From Micromonospora_J zhanjiangensis (GTDB taxonomy: Bacteria; Actinomycetota; Actinomycetes; Mycobacteriales; Micromonosporaceae), in assembly GCF_042650605.1 (NCBI RefSeq), contig NZ_JBHSBN010000039.1:1-40573 (forward strand): DNA of 40,573 nt. The letters run 5' to 3'. Below are positions 23,346 through 31,326 of the stretch, in pieces (positions within the stretch are counted from its first letter, which is position 1; every line of letters starts with the position of its first letter). The translations under genes and the position numbers were made by a program. The notes beneath the pieces are model-generated. The model had not been told where the DNA came from, ran no database searches, and was given only the letters and a program-made list of their open reading frames with translations.

Positions 23346-25549
23346 ACGCCGAAACCGCGCTCGACCCGATCGTCCTGCACCACGTCGTCAACAGCCTCGG
23401 CTGGCCGGACCTGCGCCCCCTGCAACGGGCCGCGGTCGAGCCGCTGCTGGCCGGCGACGACGCGCTGCTGCTCGCCCCGACCGCCGGCGGTAAGACCGAG
23501 GCGGCGGTGTTCCCGCTGCTGTCCCGGATGACCCGGGACGGCTGGACTGGCACGTCCGTGCTCTACCTCTGCCCGCTGAAGGCGCTGCTGAACAACCTGC
23601 ACCCGCGACTCGAGCGGTACACCGGCTGGCTCGGGCGTACCGTGGCGCTCTGGCACGGCGACGTCGCCACGAGCACCCGCCGGGCGGTCCTCTGGCAGCG
23701 GCCGGACCTCCTGCTCACCACCCCCGAGTCGCTGGAGTCGATGCTGGTCAGCGCCAACGTCGACCACCGGCAGTTCTTCGCCGGTCTGCGAGCGGTGGTG
23801 GTGGACGAGGTGCACGCGTTCGCGGGCGACGACCGGGGCTGGCACCTGCTGGCCGTGCTCGAACGGCTCGGCCACGCGATCGGCCGGCCGCTGCAACGGG
23901 TGGGACTCTCCGCCACCGTCGGCAACCCGGACCAGCTGTTGACCTGGTTGCAGGGCTCCGGCGCCGGCAGCCGGACGGGCCGGGTGGTCGCCCCGGACCT
24001 GCCGGGGCCGCTGACGGTCCAGCCGTGGCCGTCCGGCCGGACGCCGGACGGCGGGCCGACGGCACCCGACCCGCATCCGCCCGAGGCCCCGGGGCCGCCC
24101 GGCCTCCCGGTGGCCCGGCCGGCCGGAGAGGTGGAACTGGACTACGTCGGTTCGCTCTCGAACGCCGCCACCGTCATCGCCGCGCTGCACGGCGGTGAGA
24201 AAAGGCTGGTGTTCTGCGAATCACGGCGAACGGTCGAGGAACTGGGCCAGCTGCTGCGCGAGAAGCAGGTCACCACCTTCCTGTCGCACGCCTCGCTCTC
24301 CGCAGACGAGCGCCGCCGGTCGGAACAGGCGTTCGCCGAGGCGCGCGACTGCGTCATCGTCTCCACCAGCACCCTCGAACTCGGCATCGACGTCGGCGAC
24401 CTGGACCGGGTCATCCAGATCGACGCGCCGCCCGGGGTGGCATCCTTCCTGCAACGACTCGGACGCACCGGACGCCGACCCGGCAGCACCCGCAACTGCC
24501 TCTTCCTCTGCCTGTCCGGCGAGACCCTGGTCGCCGCCGCCGGCCTGCTGCTGCTCTGGAGCCGGGGCTGGGTCGAACCGGTGCAGCCGCCGCCGGAGCC
24601 ACGGCACATCGTCGCGCAGCAGATACTCGCCCTCTGCCTGCAGGAACGCCGGGTCGGCGACCAGCTCTGGGACCGGTGGTGGAACGGCCTGCCCCCGTTC
24701 GGTCGCGGCGCCGAACCGATCCTGCGACACCTCGTCGAACACGGCTACCTCGACGACGACCAGGGCCTGCTGTTCATCGGCCCGGAAGCCGAGCGGCAGT
24801 TCGGTCGGCGGCACTTCATGGACCTCACGGCCGTGTTCACCGGCCCGCCCGAGTTCACCGCCCTGCACGGCCGCACCGAACTGGGCCGGATCGACCCGAG
24901 CCTGCTCGTCGAGGACGTACCCGGTCCCCGGCTCCTGCTGCTAAACGGGCGCAGCTGGCGGGTCACCTACATCGACTGGCGGCGCCGCCGGTGCTACGTC
25001 GAGCCGGCGGACGGCGGTGGACGGGCCCGGTGGTTGGGCGTCGGTTGGGTCGGCCGTGGATTCGAGCTGACGCGCTCGATGCGCGAGGTGTTGCTCGGTG
25101 CCGACCCGCCGGTCCGGTCGACCAACCGGGCCGACGAACGGCTGCGGCGGCAACGCGATGACTGGTCGCCGTTGGTGTGCCCGGACGGGACCGCCGTCGT
25201 GCGGAGCCGGGACGGCGAGCTGCGCTGGTGGACCTGGGCGGGGTTGCGCGCGAACGCGACCTTGGCAGCCAGCCTGAGTGACGTGGTCGATCCGGCGCAG
25301 CGATTCGACGACCAGTCGATTCGGCTCCGAGAGGACGCGACCGGAGAGCGGTGGCGGGCGGCGACCCGGGACGCGTCGTGGAAACTCTGCTTGCCCGAGG
25401 TCAGCGAGCGGGCGGTGCGTGGGCTGAAGTTCAGCGCGGCACTGCCGGAACGACTCGCGGTCGCGACCCTCGCGGCCCGGCTCGCAGACTTCGATGCGGC
25501 GGCCGCCGTGCTCGACCTGTCGGTGCGCCACGTGGTCGTGGCCGACTGA
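23342..25549 (+). CDS. brxHI: BREX type 2 Lhr-like helicase BrxHI
   Basis: 735 residues, GTG start inside the stop of brxD. Superfamily 2 helicase: motif I APTAGGKT (45-52), motif II DEVH in VVVDEVHAFAGDD (near 155), motif III LSATVG, and motif VI LQRLGRTGRR (near 373). The ~350-residue C-terminal extension after the RecA lobes is typical of Lhr-type proteins. It is the last gene of the run; the next gene converges from the other strand 48 nt away. In other BREX-2 loci this helicase is the marker that separates type 2 from other types. Confidence 0.93.
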   Translation: MNAETALDPIVLHHVVNSLGWPDLRPLQRAAVEPLLAGDDALLLAPTAGGKTEAAVFPLLSRMTRDGWTGTSVLYLCPLKALLNNLHPRLERYTGWLGRTVALWHGDVATSTRRAVLWQRPDLLLTTPESLESMLVSANVDHRQFFAGLRAVVVDEVHAFAGDDRGWHLLAVLERLGHAIGRPLQRVGLSATVGNPDQLLTWLQGSGAGSRTGRVVAPDLPGPLTVQPWPSGRTPDGGPTAPDPHPPEAPGPPGLPVARPAGEVELDYVGSLSNAATVIAALHGGEKRLVFCESRRTVEELGQLLREKQVTTFLSHASLSADERRRSEQAFAEARDCVIVSTSTLELGIDVGDLDRVIQIDAPPGVASFLQRLGRTGRRPGSTRNCLFLCLSGETLVAAAGLLLLWSRGWVEPVQPPPEPRHIVAQQILALCLQERRVGDQLWDRWWNGLPPFGRGAEPILRHLVEHGYLDDDQGLLFIGPEAERQFGRRHFMDLTAVFTGPPEFTALHGRTELGRIDPSLLVEDVPGPRLLLLNGRSWRVTYIDWRRRRCYVEPADGGGRARWLGVGWVGRGFELTRSMREVLLGADPPVRSTNRADERLRRQRDDWSPLVCPDGTAVVRSRDGELRWWTWAGLRANATLAASLSDVVDPAQRFDDQSIRLREDATGERWRAATRDASWKLCLPEVSERAVRGLKFSAALPERLAVATLAARLADFDAAAAVLDLSVRHVVVAD

Positions 25550-25597
25550 ACGCTGACCACCTGCCGATTCGGCGCACTGGCGGCCTGCATGGTCGCG

Positions 25598-27103
25598 TCA
25601 GACCTCGCCGCGCTTCTCTGCTCGTTCCTGGCGTAGCTGTCGGAGCGCTGTCAGGTCGGACGCGAGGTCCGGGTGGCCGAGCTGGCGGTGGAGGTCGACG
25701 ACCAGTTCGAGATCGCTGATCGCCTGGTCGAGATTTCCCCTCGCCGCCTGGACCACCGAGATGTTGCGAAGGGTCTGGGATTCGCCGAAGCGGTCACCGA
25801 CCTCGCGTCGGCCGGCCAAGGCCCGCTGAAGATGGATCAGGGCCTGCTTCCGGTTGCCGAGCATGTGGTAAAGGCACCCGATGTTGTCGAGGTTCTGGGC
25901 TTCGCCGGCGCGGTCGCCGATCTTTCGCTGGAGAGGCAGGGCCCGCTGGAGGGATTCCAAAGCCAGCTGTTGCTTTCCGAGTGCGAAGTACGCGGCGCCG
26001 ATGTTGACGAGCGTGCTGGCTTCGCCGACGCGGTCGCCGACTTTCCGACGCCCGACCAGTGCCTGCCGGAGATGGAGCAGGCCTTGCTTCTGGTCTCCGA
26101 GTGCCATGTACGCGCCGCCGATGTTGTTGAGGCTGTTCGCCTCGCCGGCGCGGTCACCGATTTCTCGGTGGATGGACAGCGCCTGCTGGAAGTAGGCCAG
26201 GGCCTGCTCCTGGTCTCCGAGTGCGTGGTGCGCGAGCCCGATGTTGCCGAGGGCGGCCGCTTCGTTGGCGCGGTCGCCGATTTCCCGCTGCATGGGTAGG
26301 GCCTGCTGGAAGTAGGCCAGGGCCCGGGGTTGGTCCCCGAGTCGGTGATACGCGTGGCCGATGTTGTTGAGGGTGGCGGCTGCGCCGCCACGGTCACCTA
26401 CCTCCGCCATGATGGCCACGGCCTGCTCGAAGTGGTCCAGCGCCTGCCGGTGGTCTCCGAGGCTGTCGTACACGGTGCCGATATTGACCAGCGTGGTGCC
26501 TTCGCCGGCGCGGTCGCGGACCTCCCGCGTGACGGACAAGGACTGCTCGTACCAGGCCAGGGCCTGCTCCCGGTCACCGAGATCCTTGTACGCGTGACCG
26601 ATGTTGTTGAGGGCGGCGGCTTGGCTGAAGCGGTCGTCGATCTCCCGCAGGATGACCAGGGCCTGCTGGAAGTGGCTCAGTGACTGCTGCGGTTCCCCGA
26701 GCCGGCCGTACGCGGTGCCGATGCTGTTGAGAGTGGCGGCTTCGTTGTGCTGGTCGCCGGCCGCGCGGTACAGGTCCAGGGCATGCTTGGAGCTGGCCAG
26801 AGCCTGGCGGGCTTCCCCGACGAAGGTCTGGGCCCAACCCAGGTCGTAGTAGGCGTCGGCGTCCGGGCCGAGGGTCAGGGTCGCGGTCGCGAGGGCCGCG
26901 ACGTCCGCGAACCGCGACCTGGGCAGCCAGGCCCTCGCCACCCGGTGCCCGACGTCCCGGGCGATCGTCGGCTCCCGCCCCGCCACCGCGAGCCGGTGCA
27001 CCTCCATCAGCCGCGCGGCCGTCACCGTCGACCCGCGGGGAACGGGAGTTTCGAGCCTCTCGACCCGCCCGCCGTCGGTCGCTGCGGCTCGCTCATCCGT
27101 CAA
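25598..27103 (-). CDS. Tandem tetratricopeptide-repeat protein (ten 40-residue units)
   Basis: Start chosen at TTG 27103 (ribosome-binding-like GAGAAAGGTG just upstream); the open frame extends to 27220, so a longer form is possible. After a helical head come ten near-identical units of exactly 40 residues, each of the type G-D-x-x-x-A-L-x-x-(F/L)-x-x-A-L ... GDR-x-(G/N)-E-A-x-x-L-x-N-I-G-x-A-Y. This spacing is the LGN/Rapsyn (TPR_12) type, made for binding a peptide or protein partner. No caspase, CHAT or NB-ARC domain is attached, so it is probably an adaptor. It converges on brxHI, and nothing shows they are co-regulated. Confidence 0.88.
   Translation of the reverse strand: MTDERAAATDGGRVERLETPVPRGSTVTAARLMEVHRLAVAGREPTIARDVGHRVARAWLPRSRFADVAALATATLTLGPDADAYYDLGWAQTFVGEARQALASSKHALDLYRAAGDQHNEAATLNSIGTAYGRLGEPQQSLSHFQQALVILREIDDRFSQAAALNNIGHAYKDLGDREQALAWYEQSLSVTREVRDRAGEGTTLVNIGTVYDSLGDHRQALDHFEQAVAIMAEVGDRGGAAATLNNIGHAYHRLGDQPRALAYFQQALPMQREIGDRANEAAALGNIGLAHHALGDQEQALAYFQQALSIHREIGDRAGEANSLNNIGGAYMALGDQKQGLLHLRQALVGRRKVGDRVGEASTLVNIGAAYFALGKQQLALESLQRALPLQRKIGDRAGEAQNLDNIGCLYHMLGNRKQALIHLQRALAGRREVGDRFGESQTLRNISVVQAARGNLDQAISDLELVVDLHRQLGHPDLASDLTALRQLRQERAEKRGEV
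25640..26840 (-). repeat. ~120-bp tandem DNA repeats inside the TPR gene
   Basis: The ten 40-residue units are encoded by 120-bp segments that are clearly alike at the DNA level: a GATGTTG(T/A) ... GGTCACCGA/GGTCTCCGA frame recurs every 120 bp on the plus-strand reading. Such near-perfect phasing predicts unequal crossing-over and copy-number change between strains. Boundaries are approximate. Confidence 0.75.
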
Positions 27104-27348
27104 GTCGGCACCTTTCTCCGCCTCGTGAAGAACGAGTCCGATAATTCTGTCATTGTGCCCGCACAGTGCCCGATCGAGGCCAGTCGGCCGTGCCGGCCAC
27201 CAGCCAGCCGGACGACCCAAACGCTGCGGGCGTACGCCTACCGGTAGGCTGTGGGTAGCGTCGCGTGCCGGTGGCAGACCGTGTCAGGCATGGAGGCGCC
27301 GGACCGAAGGACACCGAACAATGTCGGGATCGCATCCTTCCTGCTCGC

Positions 27349-27819
27349 GTGACTGAGCGCGAGACGACCAGGCTGATCGCCTGGAGCCTGGAGCTTCGTC
27401 AGGTGCACACCCGCCTACGCGCGGCGCTCGACCTCGCCCGCGGGGCCGTTGCCGAGGGCCGGTCCGCCGAGACGGCCACCCGTGACCTGCTGCTGTACTG
27501 CCACGGGTTCTGTGCGGCGCTCGACGGACACCACCGGAGCGAGGACGACACCCTGTTCCCGGCGATCAGGGCGGCCCATCCGGAGCTGGAGCCCGTACTC
27601 CGTCGCCTCACCCAGGATCATTCGATGATCGCGTACCTGCTCGGCGGCCTCCAGGCCGCCGTCGAGCGGGCCGCGCCGGCCGCCGAACTGGATCGGCATC
27701 TGGAGGGCGTCGCGGCGATCATGGAGAACCATTTCCGGTACGAGGAACGTCAGCTGCTCACCGTGCTGGAGACACTCTCGCTGGACGCGACTCCCGAGGC
27801 GGTCCTCGGTCCGCTGTAG
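27349..27819 (+). CDS. Hemerythrin-like (HHE) metal-binding protein
   Basis: GTG at 27349 (VTERETTRLIAWSLELRQVHTRL) is the best start in frame; no clear Shine-Dalgarno, and earlier GTGs at 27265 and 27271 remain possible. 156 residues of four-helix-bundle type. The iron ligands expected for hemerythrin-like domains are seen: H in QVHTRL, H and E in DGHHRSEDDTLFP, H in QDHSMIAYL, and H and E in ENHFRYEERQLL. Such proteins bind a di-iron centre and sense or carry O2 or handle NO. It is convergent with the lipoprotein gene, 24 nt away. Confidence 0.85.
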   Translation: MTERETTRLIAWSLELRQVHTRLRAALDLARGAVAEGRSAETATRDLLLYCHGFCAALDGHHRSEDDTLFPAIRAAHPELEPVLRRLTQDHSMIAYLLGGLQAAVERAAPAAELDRHLEGVAAIMENHFRYEERQLLTVLETLSLDATPEAVLGPL

Positions 27820-27843
27820 CCATTCGGGCTGATGTCCGGCACC

Positions 27844-28998
27844 TCAGCGCCAGTCGAGGAAGAAGAGCGTGCCGAGCATGCTCGTGAACTCGGCGTTCGG
27901 CTCGATCTTCCGCGGGGTGGTGCCGGGCTTCAGATCGGCGACGTAGTAGTCCCGCGCGGTGCCCTTCACGGACAGAAACGCGAACTGCTGCCCGTCCGGC
28001 GAGATGCCCAGGACGAAGTTGCGGTGATCGTTGCTGGGCAGGATGGGCGCGCCGGCTTTGGCGTTCGGAGTGAGATCGAGCGTCGAGAACCGCTGCCCGG
28101 AGAGCGACGAGCCGCACAGCACCGTGTCGTTGTCGATCCAGGCGATCGCGTCACCATCCTTGGCGCTGTCGCAGGGCGCGGCCGGCGCCTTGTCGATCGC
28201 GTCTGGTCCGATGAAGGGGCGATCGGTGGGGCGTTCCAGCAGGCTGTCCTCGACCAGGAGTCGCTTCCCGTCCGGCGAGAGTTGAGCGCTGTTGCCCAGC
28301 ACCGCGATGCCCGGTGTTCCGACCACGAAGAGATGCCTCTCGCCGACGGTCTCCACCGGCTGCTGGTCGACCGCCTGGTGGTCGCCGTCGACTGTTCGGC
28401 GCGCGACCTGGTCCTTGTGCTCGACCACGCTGGTGAACCACACCGCGCTGCCGTCCGGCGCCATGGCGGCGTTGTCCTCGTGCGGGGTGTTCCCGAAGTC
28501 CTCCTGCCCGGTCAGGTCGGTGAGTTTGCTCGACCGGTCGACGTAGCCGACATGCGTCGCCTTGGTCTGTGGATCCTGAATGACCACGGCCAACCTGGTG
28601 AAGTCCCGGTCGAACAGCGATCGGACTGCGAGGACGTCAGTGCGGTCGGTGACGTTGGGCGGCGCGCACAGGATACCCAGCGCGGTGCCGGGCCGGGCGC
28701 CCTCGGTCCTGGTGAGCACGCTGTCCGCCAGCCTGAACTCCGCGTGTGCCGTCTTCGTCAGGTTGCGCGCACTCCAACCGTCGACGGTGACGAGTCCGCC
28801 GCCGTCGCCCGCCGAACAGCCCGCCGTCACGATCATCCCCGGTTGGGAGAAGTCGTCCCGGACCTCGGGCGTCGACGAGCCCTGACTCCGACCACCCTTG
28901 TCCGACCCAGGCTGACCTGGGGCGGAGGAACAGGCGGCGAGACCCGCCGTCACGGTCAAGGAGAGAAGAACTGCTCGAATCCTCGGCGAACCGACCAT
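27844..28998 (-). CDS. Lipoprotein with beta-propeller-type domain
   Basis: ATG at 28998 (MVGSPRIRAVLLSLTVTAGLAACSS) gives a full lipoprotein signal: basic n-region, hydrophobic core, lipobox LAAC with lipidated Cys at about residue 23. An earlier frame to 29079 is less likely. 384 residues. Mature protein: a Ser/Gly/Gln linker, then repeated beta units of a TolB/WD40 kind (AMAPDGSAVWFTSVVE; AQLSPDGKRLLVEDS; GISPDGQQFAFLSVKG; AIAWIDNDTVLCG). Likely a surface sensor or binding protein on the outer face of the membrane. Two Cys pairs may form disulfides. Confidence 0.82.
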   Translation of the reverse strand: MVGSPRIRAVLLSLTVTAGLAACSSAPGQPGSDKGGRSQGSSTPEVRDDFSQPGMIVTAGCSAGDGGGLVTVDGWSARNLTKTAHAEFRLADSVLTRTEGARPGTALGILCAPPNVTDRTDVLAVRSLFDRDFTRLAVVIQDPQTKATHVGYVDRSSKLTDLTGQEDFGNTPHEDNAAMAPDGSAVWFTSVVEHKDQVARRTVDGDHQAVDQQPVETVGERHLFVVGTPGIAVLGNSAQLSPDGKRLLVEDSLLERPTDRPFIGPDAIDKAPAAPCDSAKDGDAIAWIDNDTVLCGSSLSGQRFSTLDLTPNAKAGAPILPSNDHRNFVLGISPDGQQFAFLSVKGTARDYYVADLKPGTTPRKIEPNAEFTSMLGTLFFLDWR

Positions 28999-29352
28999 CA
29001 GACTTGTTCTCCAACCATCCTGTGCGGACCGACCTGGGCCGCCGGTGATGCTAGGCGAGCCGACAGCTAGAAACTGCACATGCCAGGGCGGTGGGTGACC
29101 GCGGCAGGCGGACCGCCCGATCCCCGCCCTGGCTGACGTCGGCCTGCCCGTACGTCAGCTACCGCTCTTCCGTGCCGGCGTCAGCACGATTCCCAGGTAG
29201 CCGGGCCGGGATGGGCGGCCGGGGCGCACTGTCGGCTTGACGGCTGCGCCCGGTGACTGTCGCGTGCGAGCTTCTCAGCAGGGTGGCGGCACGGCGCCGG
29301 GCGGCCCCGGCGCACGACCGGCACGCGGACCTACCCGTGATGGGGGGACGTC
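28999..29352. other. Intergenic, with an 8-bp inverted repeat
   Basis: 354 bp between divergent genes with no convincing ORF. GCTGACGT at 29132-29139 and ACGTCAGC at 29152-29159 form a perfect inverted repeat with a 12-bp spacer, a plausible dimeric regulator site. GC-rich elsewhere; promoters cannot be assigned by eye. Confidence 0.4.
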
Positions 29353-30213
29353 ATGACCGGACAGGAAGCCCGCGGACGGACCAGGGTGCGGCACCTCCCG
29401 GCGCCGCCGAAGCAGTTCGACCCGTTCACCGCCGCACAGACCGAGCTGCACCGGTACGGGCTGCCGCCGCGGCCCGACCCGCGGACCCGACCGGGCGAGG
29501 CCGAGCTGTGGGACCGCCAGGCCCGCCGCTACCAGGACTTCGACCACCTCGATCCGGTGTTCGACCCCACCACGGCGGACCGGACGGCGACCGGAAACCG
29601 TACGCTCGGACCGGATCCCATCGAGTCGTGCGGCTACCAGCTCACCACCAGCACGTCGGCGCCGTTCACCATCCTGTTCGTCACCTGGACGGTGCCCAAC
29701 CTGCGCTTCGCCACCAGTCCGTTCGGCGTCAACCATTTCCGCACCTTCTGCGGTCTGGGCTTCCTCGACGTGCACGTCGAGATGTCCGTGGACTCATCCC
29801 AGCAGGTCACCAGCCAGCTCTGGGCGCAGGGTGTGGGCTTCGTCAACCTGCCGGTCCGCCCCGGCGACGTGCTCAGCGCCTCGCTCTGCCTGAACACGAA
29901 CGCGGCCGGCACCGCGAGCTACTTCTTCACCAACGAGACCAGCCGGCAGACGATGAACTTCTCGGTCGACACCGGGTTCCCGCCCGCCGTGACCGTGAAC
30001 GCCGGCGTCAGCCGCGGCGACTTCAACCTGCCGGTCCATCCGCTCGCCCAGTTCGGCGTCGTCTACTTCGACGAGATCAGCGCCTACACGACCGCCGGCA
30101 CCCGGTCGCTCACCTCGGGGCAGGCGATCACCATGGTCGAGTCGAACGGTGCCACCCTCGCCACGCCGGTCCGGCTCACCGACTTCACCTTCAAAACCGT
30201 GTACGGGACCTGA
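29353..30213 (+). CDS. G1-peptidase (eqolisin)-like beta protein
   Basis: 286 residues, ATG with GGGGGA upstream. An N-terminal arm (about 1-75) with FDPFTAAQTELHRYGLPPRPDP is followed by a beta-sandwich resembling peptidase family G1/A4. Family-like traits are Q in QLWAQGVGF (expected catalytic Gln), PVRPGDVLSASL, YFFTNETSRQTMNFSV and the acidic FGVVYFDEIS. There is no signal peptide, unlike most secreted G1 enzymes. The N-terminal arm (YG-x-P-x-RP) is common in bacterial members of this group. Activity is not certain: only the first catalytic residue is convincingly placed. Confidence 0.7.
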   Translation: MTGQEARGRTRVRHLPAPPKQFDPFTAAQTELHRYGLPPRPDPRTRPGEAELWDRQARRYQDFDHLDPVFDPTTADRTATGNRTLGPDPIESCGYQLTTSTSAPFTILFVTWTVPNLRFATSPFGVNHFRTFCGLGFLDVHVEMSVDSSQQVTSQLWAQGVGFVNLPVRPGDVLSASLCLNTNAAGTASYFFTNETSRQTMNFSVDTGFPPAVTVNAGVSRGDFNLPVHPLAQFGVVYFDEISAYTTAGTRSLTSGQAITMVESNGATLATPVRLTDFTFKTVYGT

Positions 30214-30228
30214 GGCGCGCAGCGACAC

Positions 30229-30284
30229 GACGAAGCTCCGGTAGGACCGGATCCATGGAGACCTCGTCCTGCCGGAGCTTCGTC
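30229..30284. terminator. 18-bp stem hairpin, bidirectional terminator
   Basis: Arms 30229-30246 (GACGAAGCTCCGGTAGGA) and 30267-30284 (TCCTGCCGGAGCTTCGTC) pair over 18 bp with one G-U, leaving a 20-nt loop. It lies between convergent genes ending at 30213 and 30293, so it can end transcription from both sides. Confidence 0.85.
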
Positions 30285-30292
30285 CTGTCAAA

Positions 30293-30730
30293 TCAGATGG
30301 TGTTGCTTGTGTAGATCTTCGTGCTTGCCTGGCTGCCGACGAAGGGGTTGTTGACGGCCCACAGCAGGCCACTCTCGTACTCCGGAACGTCGAAGTTGCA
30401 CTTCACCCATCCGCCGTCAGCGCCCCGGGTGTTGAAGCACTGCCGGCTCCAGCCCGGACCCTGGATCGTGCCGGCGGCGGATGCTCCGTTAGCCTTGGTG
30501 TCCTTCACCCAGACAAGGTCTCCGTACGCGGCGAAGCACGCCTTCGCGCCAGTCGTCGACACGCACCAGACATCGACGTTGTTCGCGGCCGGCGGCGCAC
30601 CGCTCGGCGTGCCGGTCGTGGCCGACGCTGGGACCGCAGTCCCGGCCACGATGAGGGCCACGGTCGCGGGAACCACGGCGAGCGAACCCCATCGCCATTT
30701 CGCGCGACCTCGTCCCCTCGTCGGCTCCAT
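30293..30730 (-). CDS. Small secreted protein with four cysteines
   Basis: ATG at 30730 is chosen because GGAGG lies 6 nt upstream; an ATG at 30763 would add 11 residues. 145 residues. Sec signal: basic n-region (RGRGRAKWRW), hydrophobic core (LAVVPATVALIVAGTAV), cleavage at ASA-TT. The mature ~108-residue domain has four Cys (VWCVSTTGAKACF and RQCFNTRGADGGWVKCNF) likely forming two disulfides and repeated Trp/Gly strands. Ends in a common hairpin terminator. No named family; perhaps a secreted binding domain. Confidence 0.8.
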   Translation of the reverse strand: MEPTRGRGRAKWRWGSLAVVPATVALIVAGTAVPASATTGTPSGAPPAANNVDVWCVSTTGAKACFAAYGDLVWVKDTKANGASAAGTIQGPGWSRQCFNTRGADGGWVKCNFDVPEYESGLLWAVNNPFVGSQASTKIYTSNTI

Positions 30731-30947
30731 CCGTACCTCCGTCGATTCGTGTGAGTTCGCCATGACTCGGTTGACTCCTCTGGCTTGTGAACGTCTTCCC
30801 CGTTTCGCGGGGAATGCGCAAGGGTAACGGATGGGAGCTGTCGGTCAGGACATAGGCCGCTCACCCTCGCGAACAGGTACGAGGCGTGCCGGCGGTCGTC
30901 ACCGTCCGTACAAAGTGCCGCGTGCAGCCACCGGCCTCACGTGCCGG

Positions 30948-31169
30948 TCAGTTTTCACTCCGTGAACCCGGCTGCATTCGTCTCACCCGTGCTTCTGCTC
31001 GTTTGGCCCGCCATGCTTCGGCTGCGACGATCGCACCCGCCGTTGTCAGTAACGATCCACCCACCGCCTTTGGTAGCAGCGGAACGAACTCCGAGATCAT
31101 CGCCCACGCCGCACCCAGCACCGCCGTCCAGAAGCTGGCCGCCTCGACACTGATCCGTCCCGCACTCAC
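30948..31169 (-). CDS. Small two-TM membrane protein
   Basis: 73 residues, GTG at 31169 with a very strong GGGGAGG 6-7 nt upstream. Two hydrophobic segments (about 10-31, SFWTAVLGAAWAMISEFVPLL; 34-52, AVGGSLLTTAGAIVAAEAW) and a basic C-tail (RAKRAEARVRRMQPGSRSEN). Divergent from the XRE-TPR regulator across 157 bp. Holin-like in layout but too little to claim it. Confidence 0.6.
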   Translation of the reverse strand: MSAGRISVEAASFWTAVLGAAWAMISEFVPLLPKAVGGSLLTTAGAIVAAEAWRAKRAEARVRRMQPGSRSEN

Positions 31170-31252
31170 ATGAACCTCCCCAGGTCGCTACGTACGCCGG
31201 GCTCCAGTGCATCCGGAATGCCCGCCGAGGCCGGAGACCTTTGCGCACAACC

Positions 31253-31267
31253 TGCAAGCCGTTTGCA
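31253..31267. promoter_or_regulatory. TGCAA-gccgt-TTGCA inverted repeat upstream of XRE gene
   Basis: Five-base arms around a 5-bp centre, 60 bp upstream of the ATG at 31327. TACTGT at 31302-31307 is a fair -10 element for a very short leader. Possible autoregulatory site for the XRE regulator. Confidence 0.3.
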
Positions 31268-31326
31268 TCGACTGTGAGTCGTCGCTCACTCTCGAACTAC
31301 CTACTGTGGTCAAGAGATGGACAGCG

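Noticed and set aside
25598..27103. The 120-bp repeats as a CRISPR-like array
   Set aside because: The repeats are coding, contiguous without spacers, and explained by the TPR units.
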